Below are positions 1-4,019 of a DNA stretch of 7,473 nucleotides, one piece after another. Each line of letters begins with the position of its first letter. Position 1 is the stretch's first letter. The notes beneath the pieces are model-generated. The model was not told the origin of the DNA, did no database searches, and saw only the letters and a program-made list of their open reading frames with translations. Source of the stretch: Tannerella sp. (lineage in GTDB: Bacteria; Bacteroidota; Bacteroidia; Bacteroidales; Tannerellaceae); assembly GCA_031261145.1 (NCBI GenBank), contig JAISJX010000258.1, positions 1-7,473 on the forward strand, given 5' to 3'. Both the position numbers and the translations under genes were made by a program.

Positions 1-256
1 TATTCTCCAAGTGAAACAGTTGTACGGCCATGCCTTCTTCGGGTTTCTTCCTGACGTCTATGCCGTCCCAGTGAATGACCACCTGTACGGGTACATTCTT
101 TACAGAAGGTGCATCCGGAAAGTCTTCGGGACACAAATCGGAGTTATCAAAGCAACTGTTCATGAACGGGGAAAAACACATCAACAAGGCGTTTACTACC
201 GGCAAGGAGCTAAAACCCCTTGTCAGATCAAGCGTATGGAGGATTCCTTTTTTCAT
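1..256 (-). CDS. Putative lipoprotein, DUF5119/FimB-Mfa2-like, N-terminal part only
   Basis: The gene starts at ATG 256 on the minus strand and runs off the left edge, leaving 85 residues. A basic start (MKKG) is followed by a fairly hydrophobic stretch (about residues 18-34) ending in FMNSC, so Cys35 could be a lipidated cysteine. The mature part has a short Asp-rich segment and then VPVQVVIHWDGIDVRKKPEE leading into GMAVQLF. This resembles the opening beta strands of DUF5119 or FimB/Mfa2-type Bacteroidales lipoproteins, which often read as a strand, a WxxID-like turn and then P-x-GM-x-V. I am fairly sure this frame is coding because it has a good signal peptide and an unusually strong Shine-Dalgarno (GGAGGAG, minus strand, about 261-268) with 4-5 nt spacing. 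The family name is a tentative match from memory. If right, the protein is surface or periplasmic and may be fimbrial. Confidence 0.6.
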   Translation of the reverse strand, partial: MKKGILHTLDLTRGFSSLPVVNALLMCFSPFMNSCFDNSDLCPEDFPDAPSVKNVPVQVVIHWDGIDVRKKPEEGMAVQLFHLEN

Positions 257-331
257 TTTGGCTCCTCCTTTCCTTATTATATATGTGTTATCCATTATCA
301 TTACTTGATAAACTATTTATTTTTTGTGCTA

Positions 332-339
332 CAAAGATA
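332..339 (-). promoter_or_regulatory. Possible Bacteroidota -7 box for the lipoprotein gene
   Basis: On the minus strand 339-332 reads TATCTTTG, an exact match to TAnnTTTG. It lies about 75 nt upstream of the ATG at 256. No clean TTTG -33 box sits 19-20 nt further upstream; the best there is TTTTCTG. This is therefore only a half-supported promoter, in a very A/T-rich stretch where chance matches are likely. Confidence 0.35.
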
Positions 340-401
340 TGGCCTATATAACTGACAGAAAAGACTATTTTTGTAAATCAGCAATTATATTTAGACTAAA
401 T

Positions 402-485
402 AAAGAACGCCTGACTGATTCCGGGACTATATCAAAGGATTTCCCTGTTTTCTCCAACAAATTGATAAAAAACAAAAGAACGCCT
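402..485 (+). repeat. 11-bp direct repeat AAAGAACGCCT, two copies
   Basis: The word AAAGAACGCCT occurs at 402-412 and again at 475-485, starting 73 bp apart, inside the otherwise gene-free stretch 257-529. A shorter echo, AAAAGAAC, lies just before the ATG at 530. The copies could be binding sites for a regulator of the downstream gene or the remains of a duplication. Nothing else in this intergenic region looks like a gene. Confidence 0.4.
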
Positions 486-505
486 CTTATTTTAAAATTT
501 ATTCG

Positions 506-513
506 TAAGTTTG
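506..513 (+). promoter_or_regulatory. Possible -7 box upstream of the membrane-protein gene
   Basis: TAAGTTTG matches TAnnTTTG exactly and ends 16 nt before the ATG at 530, which would give a very short leader. No TTTG is seen at the expected -33 distance. It could be a weak promoter or a chance match. Confidence 0.3.
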
Positions 514-529
514 CAGCAAAAAAAGAACT

Positions 530-1159
530 ATGGAAATAAATTTGATTATTCTGGGGATTATTGTGGGAATTGTGATAGTAGCGGTAATACTGTTTTTCGT
601 TTTTAAGGCTATCCAAAGTAAGAAAACGGCTTGGATTCATGAAGATGATTTTGGACTTGGATTTGAAAAAGACAATTTTGTGACAAAAGAAGATGAGGCT
701 AAAGAAGATGAGGCAAAAGCCCCGTATGACCCATTTAAGAATATGTCACCGGAGAGACGGCGGAAGTTCTATGACGAGCTTATGATTTTGCTTAGGGAAT
801 TGCCGGAAGACGATAAATCGGAAGATGATTTGGAAGCTGGTATGGGAACCGAAGAAGATGAGATGCCTGAAGGGTTTGGTGAATTTGGACTTGAAATTAC
901 AAATCCTGTTCCTGTCTATACCATTGTTGGAAATAGCATTTATTTGGAACGGCTTCGCACAATGGATGGAATAAAAGTCACTTATAAGCGAACAAGTACC
1001 ATGCATGCGCCGAATATCCCTTCGATAATTGATGAATACAGGATTTTTGTGCACGACAAAGAAATTACAAAGCTCTATATTTGTCCGTTTAACAAGAAAA
1101 ATTCCAATAAAGCGCCCAAAGGATTTGTATTGGCAGAGGATGAGATTACGCCGGAATAA
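530..1159 (+). CDS. Single-pass membrane protein with acidic linker; function unknown
   Basis: This 209-residue protein is not a family I can name. Residues 5-25 form one hydrophobic helix after a four-residue N-terminus, followed by K26, K31 and K32, so by the positive-inside rule the rest should be cytoplasmic. Residues 38-64 are acidic and include two tandem KEDEA units (residues 53-62). Residues 65-91 contain YDPFKNMSPERRRKFYDEL, a probable helix, and 92-114 are again very acidic. From about 120 to 200 there is a beta-rich domain (PVPVYTIVGNSIYLERL, then LYICPFNKKN) with a single cysteine, Cys185. The start at 530 gives the membrane helix right at the N-terminus; the leader is A-rich without a clear Shine-Dalgarno. 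The next gene begins 123 bp downstream on the same strand. The order helix, charged linker and soluble domain recalls ZipA, but no sequence match to ZipA is seen. Confidence 0.75.
   Translation: MEINLIILGIIVGIVIVAVILFFVFKAIQSKKTAWIHEDDFGLGFEKDNFVTKEDEAKEDEAKAPYDPFKNMSPERRRKFYDELMILLRELPEDDKSEDDLEAGMGTEEDEMPEGFGEFGLEITNPVPVYTIVGNSIYLERLRTMDGIKVTYKRTSTMHAPNIPSIIDEYRIFVHDKEITKLYICPFNKKNSNKAPKGFVLAEDEITPE
686..715 (+). repeat. 15-bp in-frame tandem duplication
   Basis: Two adjacent 15-bp units, AAAGAAGATGAGGCT and AAAGAAGATGAGGCA, differ only in the last base. They encode two KEDEA pentapeptides in the acidic linker of the membrane protein. The near identity at DNA level suggests a recent duplication, and the copy number could vary between strains. 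Confidence 0.8.
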
Positions 1160-1191
1160 CTAATTTCAATCATTTACCCCTTATTAAAAAC

Positions 1192-1228
1192 AGAAGTGGA
1201 GGAATTATTGGATTCATAATCCTCTTCT
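1192..1228 (+). terminator. Stem-loop between the membrane-protein and FtsZ-like genes
   Basis: The arms are GAGG-A-ATTAT (1199-1208, one bulged A) and ATAATCCTC (1216-1224), around a 7-nt loop. AGAA (1192-1195) can pair further with TTCT (1225-1228) across a 3-nt internal bulge. The sequence after it (TCCTTGTTTGC) is only moderately T-rich. It may be a weak terminator, an attenuator or an mRNA-processing site separating the two genes. Confidence 0.45.
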
Positions 1229-1282
1229 CCTTGTTTGCAACGCGGAGTTAGTGGGGATATTGATAAAAACAAAGTATTTAGC

Positions 1283-1858
1283 ATGGAAAATCAATCGGAT
1301 TCAATCCTTCTTATCGCAGTTGGCTGTGGAGCCATTAACTGTGCAAATTCCATCATTAGAATGGAAGAAGAGCGGAAAGCGGAGAGCGTGATGAATAAAA
1401 TAGCTGTTTATCATGATAAATGTATAAAAGCTACTTTTGTTGGAAATAGAATTTTAATCCTGAGGGTGAACGGCGACTATGAAGTAAAAACGCTTCTGGA
1501 ACCGTATGTAAGGAATGTGAATGTAGCCATAGTACTTGCGACCCTCGGAGGAATAACCGGTTCTTTTGTAACCCCCAAAATTGGAAAGTTCCTGCACGAA
1601 AAAGGCATCACCGTTCTATCTGTTGTAACGACGCCCTTCCATTTTGAAGGCGAAAAACGCACTTTACGTGCAATCAAATGTATCGAAGAAATTAGCGAAT
1701 ATTCATCAACCCTTATCCGTTTTAATTTTGATACGATGAGCGAAGATCCTGACGTTAGCGCAAGTGATGCTTTCAGGCGTATGGATAAAAAACTCATCGA
1801 AACCGTCTTTAGCATACATGAGGCATACAAGAGGCATTCCTGCAAGGAAATATTATAA
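1283..1858 (+). CDS. Truncated FtsZ-like GTPase-domain protein (no T7 loop or C-terminal domain)
   Basis: This 191-residue protein aligns by eye with the N-terminal GTPase half of FtsZ. AVGCGAINCANSI (12-24) matches the GVGGGGxNAV nucleotide loop; TLGGITGSF (87-95) matches the tubulin signature GGGTGTG (T4 loop); TVLSVVTTPFHFEG (110-123) matches the FtsZ strand ending TKPFxFEG; TLIRFNFD (143-150) corresponds to TLIVIPND, whose Asn contacts the base. Residues 160-184 look like the start of core helix H7, and the protein then ends. The T7 loop (NxDFAD), which supplies the catalytic residues to the next subunit, and the whole C-terminal domain are absent; normal FtsZ is about 350-450 residues. 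The glycine-rich loops are degenerate but keep the key glycines. An upstream in-frame TTG (1235) adds a non-homologous N-terminus, so I chose ATG 1283. It may be a filament cap, a modulator of true FtsZ, or a specialised GTP-binding protein. Confidence 0.75.
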   Translation: MENQSDSILLIAVGCGAINCANSIIRMEEERKAESVMNKIAVYHDKCIKATFVGNRILILRVNGDYEVKTLLEPYVRNVNVAIVLATLGGITGSFVTPKIGKFLHEKGITVLSVVTTPFHFEGEKRTLRAIKCIEEISEYSSTLIRFNFDTMSEDPDVSASDAFRRMDKKLIETVFSIHEAYKRHSCKEIL

Positions 1859-2281
1859 TAATTCCTCCAGAATGTTACATGCCAGTTTGACATACTCGCT
1901 GCAATTGTTTATCCGCATATTGTTCTCGTTAAAAGACCTTTGCCCTTCGTCTGTCAGCAGATTACATCCGTTTAACAAATCCATGCAGACGGTAGCGCCC
2001 GTTACTTCTTTAAATTTACGGATAAAATCCCTTACCTTCTTGTAGGTTATTTCCGTATCGTCGCCATATTTTAAACCAATGGCCATAATAGCCCCGCTTA
2101 CAGCCCCGCATACAGACTGTGTTCTGCCCATTCCGGCCCCGAATCCGCCGGCGATTTTCAACGCAGTTCCCTTATTCATGCCAAAATCTTCCGCAAAGGC
2201 GCACAGTACCGATTGGGCGCAATTGCAGTGGCCATGATTACTGCAAATAAATGTGTTGAATGCAATTTCCGCTTTGTTCAT
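1853..2281 (-). CDS. C_GCAxxG_C_C family (redox-type) protein
   Basis: This 142-residue protein matches the C_GCAxxG_C_C family (PF09719 type) across its length, which is normal for the family. The typical blocks are NCAQSVLCAF (20-29), the Gly-rich segment AGGFGAGMGRTQSVCGAVSG (44-63), MAIGLKYG (66-73) and a late cysteine region. Cysteines at 21, 58, 99, 106, 127 and 135 are candidates for the conserved redox or metal-binding set. The family is often annotated as a possible redox-active protein or as a selenoprotein relative in some bacteria; the biochemical role is not settled. Here every position is Cys and no in-frame TGA is seen. There is no signal peptide, so it is cytoplasmic. AAGGA precedes the ATG very closely. 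A good promoter lies upstream (2307-2337). Its stop overlaps the stop of the convergent FtsZ-like gene by 6 bp. Confidence 0.88.
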   Translation of the reverse strand: MNKAEIAFNTFICSNHGHCNCAQSVLCAFAEDFGMNKGTALKIAGGFGAGMGRTQSVCGAVSGAIMAIGLKYGDDTEITYKKVRDFIRKFKEVTGATVCMDLLNGCNLLTDEGQRSFNENNMRINNCSEYVKLACNILEELL

Positions 2282-2306
2282 ATCCTTTTTTTATGATTGT
2301 ATGTCG

Positions 2307-2337
2307 CAAAAATACGATGAATAGTTGAATTGGCAAA
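2307..2337 (-). promoter_or_regulatory. Bacteroidota promoter for the C_GCAxxG_C_C gene
   Basis: On the minus strand, TTTG (2337-2334) is followed after 19 nt by TATTTTTG (2314-2307), a match to the TTTG-N19/20-TAnnTTTG promoter of the Bacteroidota primary sigma factor. The -7 box ends 25 nt before the ATG at 2281, so the leader is short. It is back to back with the operon promoter at 2367-2398. Confidence 0.75.
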
Positions 2338-2366
2338 AAAATAAAACCAATTCTTTGGCGATAATA

Positions 2367-2398
2367 TTTGCGGAAACAGGAAATAATGAATAAATTTG
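2367..2398 (+). promoter_or_regulatory. Bacteroidota promoter of the kinase-isomerase-mannosidase operon
   Basis: TTTG (2367-2370), a 20-nt spacer and TAAATTTG (2391-2398) fit the TTTG-N19/20-TAnnTTTG consensus exactly. Transcription should start around 2403-2406, giving a leader of about 35 nt before ATG 2440. Both boxes lie in the repeated word ATTTGCGG (2366-2373 and 2394-2401), so the core promoter itself contains a direct repeat with 28-bp period. Confidence 0.78.
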
Positions 2399-2416
2399 CG
2401 GATAATTTTTTATCCG
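2399..2416 (+). promoter_or_regulatory. Perfect inverted repeat at the expected transcription start
   Basis: CGGATAA (2399-2405), a TTTT loop (2406-2409) and TTATCCG (2410-2416) form a perfect 7-bp inverted repeat. It begins directly after the -7 box, so it overlaps the predicted start point. As DNA it could be an operator for a sugar-responsive repressor; as RNA it would put a small hairpin at the 5' end of the operon mRNA. The sequence does not decide between these. Confidence 0.55.
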
Positions 2417-2439
2417 GTTAAATATTTTAATCTAATTAT

Positions 2440-3402
2440 ATGAATACAAATTTGATTGGTTTGGACATTGGGGGGACTAAGTGCGCTGTTATTTATGGCG
2501 TTACGGACGGTGAATCGTTGCAGATTATTGATAAGGAAAATTTTCCGACGACAGACGTAAACACGACGATTCAGTATCTGCTGAACACAACGTCCATCCT
2601 GATGGAGCAATATTCGTTAAACAGCGAAAATACCAAGGCTATCGGCATCAGTTGCGGAGGCCCGTTAGACAGCAAAAAAGGATTGGTGATGTCTCCGCCG
2701 AACCTGAAGGACTGGAACAATATCCCGATCGTCCGGATTGTTTCCGAACAATTCAATATCCCCACTGCCATACAGAATGACGCCAACGCCTGCGCATTAG
2801 CCGAGTGGAAATATGGCGCGGGAAAAGGCGCCCGGAATATGATTTTCATGACCTACGGCACGGGGTTGGGCGCCGGTTTCATCCTGAACGGACAGCTCTA
2901 TTCCGGTGCGAACGACAATGCCGGCGAGGTGGGGCATATCCGCCTTTCGGATTTCGGCCCGGTCGGTTACGGGAAATCCGGTTCGTTTGAAGGCTTCTGC
3001 AGTGGCGGAGGCATTGCGCAATTGGCTTGGAATTTGGTTTATGAGCGGCTGCAAATGGGACAAACCGTTTCATGGTACGAAGCCGGTCATCCGGTTACGG
3101 CTAAAATGGTTGCAGAGGCGGCTTTGAAAGGCGATGAACTGGCGCTTGAGATATTCCGTACTTCGTCTGTCTTTCTGGGGAAAGGGCTATCCCTTCTGAT
3201 TGACATCCTGAATCCCGAACTGATTGTGTTGGGCGGTATTTATATGCGGAACGAGGCTTTGATAAAACCCGCCATAACAGAGGTTATTCAAAAAGAATCG
3301 TTGCGGTATGCCGCCGAAGTGTGTGAGATAAAACCGGCCGCTTTGGGCGAAAATGTGGGCGACTATGCGGCGTTGTCGGTGGCTATGAATATGTTGAGTT
3401 AA
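2440..3402 (+). CDS. ROK-family sugar kinase
   Basis: This 320-residue protein has the complete ROK kinase layout: phosphate-binding loop GLDIGGTK (7-14), SCGGPLD (71-77), the IQNDANA motif (111-117) with catalytic base Asp114, GTGLGAG (140-146), and NAGEVGHI (160-167) with sugar-binding Glu163 and His166; Glu184 follows. It should phosphorylate a sugar with ATP in the cytoplasm. Two features refine the call. There is no N-terminal helix-turn-helix, so it is a kinase and not a NagC/XylR-type repressor. The usual zinc motif CxCGxxGCxE is replaced by GPVGYGKSGSFEGFCSGGG (173-191), which keeps the Glu but only one Cys. Substrate cannot be read from sequence; a manno sugar or heptose would suit the neighbours. 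It is the first gene of the operon, with an A/T-rich leader and no Shine-Dalgarno, and the isomerase gene follows after 20 bp. Confidence 0.9.
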   Translation: MNTNLIGLDIGGTKCAVIYGVTDGESLQIIDKENFPTTDVNTTIQYLLNTTSILMEQYSLNSENTKAIGISCGGPLDSKKGLVMSPPNLKDWNNIPIVRIVSEQFNIPTAIQNDANACALAEWKYGAGKGARNMIFMTYGTGLGAGFILNGQLYSGANDNAGEVGHIRLSDFGPVGYGKSGSFEGFCSGGGIAQLAWNLVYERLQMGQTVSWYEAGHPVTAKMVAEAALKGDELALEIFRTSSVFLGKGLSLLIDILNPELIVLGGIYMRNEALIKPAITEVIQKESLRYAAEVCEIKPAALGENVGDYAALSVAMNMLS

Positions 3403-3422
3403 CAGTATAAACAGTGGAAAAG

Positions 3423-4019
3423 ATGAAAGAACTTATCCGCAGCAGCCTCTGTGAAGCGCAGGTAACCTTGCAGAATTATCTGTCCCTGCCGGACACCGTT
3501 CCGTCCATAGAAAAAGCTGTCAAAATCATGTCGTCCGCCTTGCGGGAAGGAAAAAAAATCATCTCCTGCGGAAACGGAGGCTCGTTATGCGATGCGACCC
3601 ATTTTGCCGAAGAGCTTACGGCCCGGTACAGGAAAAACAGGAGGGCGCTCCCGGCCATTGCCATTAACGATCCCGCCTATATCACGTGCGTACTCAATGA
3701 TTATGGCCCGGATGAGATATTCTCCCGGTTTATTGAGGCAAACGGGAATGAGGGGGATGTGTTGTTAGCATTCAGTACAAGCGGAAACTCTAAAAATGTG
3801 ATTGGCGCCGTTGAAGCGGCTCACCAAAAAAAGATGCCGGTCATCGGCATGACGCGGACGGGCGGAAATCAGTTAGCTTTGTTGGCCGATCTGGTTATTG
3901 GCGTTCCCCATCCTGCGTATGCCGACCGGATACAGGAGATGCACATCCTTACGGTGCATGTTATGATTGAAGGAATTGAATATGAACTAAGTTTAAATAA
4001 ATCGTACGATGGAAAATAA
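3423..4019 (+). CDS. gmhA: GmhA-type sedoheptulose-7-phosphate isomerase (SIS domain)
   Basis: This 198-residue protein matches GmhA, which interconverts sedoheptulose 7-phosphate and D-glycero-D-manno-heptose 7-phosphate as a tetramer. Seen motifs, numbered from ATG 3423: SCGNGGSLCDATHFAEEL (48-65), AINDPAYITCVLNDYG (80-95), FSTSGNSKNVI (117-127) for phosphate binding, and YADRIQEMHILTVH (166-179). The zinc/catalytic set known from E. coli and Burkholderia GmhA is all present: His60, Glu64, Gln171 and His179, plus Asp168. Length (E. coli 192) and N-terminus (KELIRSSLCEA against QDLIRNELNEA) support ATG 3423; an in-frame GTG at 3414 is possible but less likely. In lipopolysaccharide synthesis GmhA usually works with HldE or HldA/C and GmhB, none of which is here. 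It sits between a kinase and an exported mannosidase, which hints at a catabolic use. The last 11 bp overlap the next gene. Confidence 0.88.
   Translation: MKELIRSSLCEAQVTLQNYLSLPDTVPSIEKAVKIMSSALREGKKIISCGNGGSLCDATHFAEELTARYRKNRRALPAIAINDPAYITCVLNDYGPDEIFSRFIEANGNEGDVLLAFSTSGNSKNVIGAVEAAHQKKMPVIGMTRTGGNQLALLADLVIGVPHPAYADRIQEMHILTVHVMIEGIEYELSLNKSYDGK

Noticed and set aside
11..355. Plus-strand open frame of 114 codons at the left end
   Set aside because: It lies opposite the minus-strand lipoprotein start, which has a strong ribosome site and signal peptide. The plus-strand translation has no recognisable domain and its end runs into A/T-rich non-coding DNA.
366..373. TATTTTTG as a plus-strand promoter
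   Set aside because: It matches TAnnTTTG, but there is no TTTG at the -33 distance, and it lies more than 150 nt from the next start in very A/T-rich DNA.
324..539. 71-codon plus-strand frame before the membrane-protein gene
   Set aside because: It is Lys-rich, as expected from A-rich DNA, has no domain or ribosome site, and overlaps the better-supported start at 530.
365..640. 91-codon minus-strand frame
   Set aside because: It overlaps the coding start of the membrane-protein gene, and its Asn/Tyr/Phe-rich product looks like a shadow of A/T-rich DNA.
1235..1282. Upstream TTG start for the FtsZ-like gene
   Set aside because: The added residues (MQRGVSGDIDKNKVFS) have no FtsZ counterpart, while ATG 1283 places the nucleotide loop at the usual short distance from the N-terminus.
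2440..3402. NagC/XylR-type transcriptional repressor as an alternative for the ROK gene
   Set aside because: The protein starts directly with the kinase phosphate loop and has no helix-turn-helix, and all kinase residues are present.
3414..3422. GTG start for the GmhA gene
   Set aside because: ATG 3423 gives an N-terminus that lines up with E. coli GmhA and is the commoner start codon; GTG would add only three residues.
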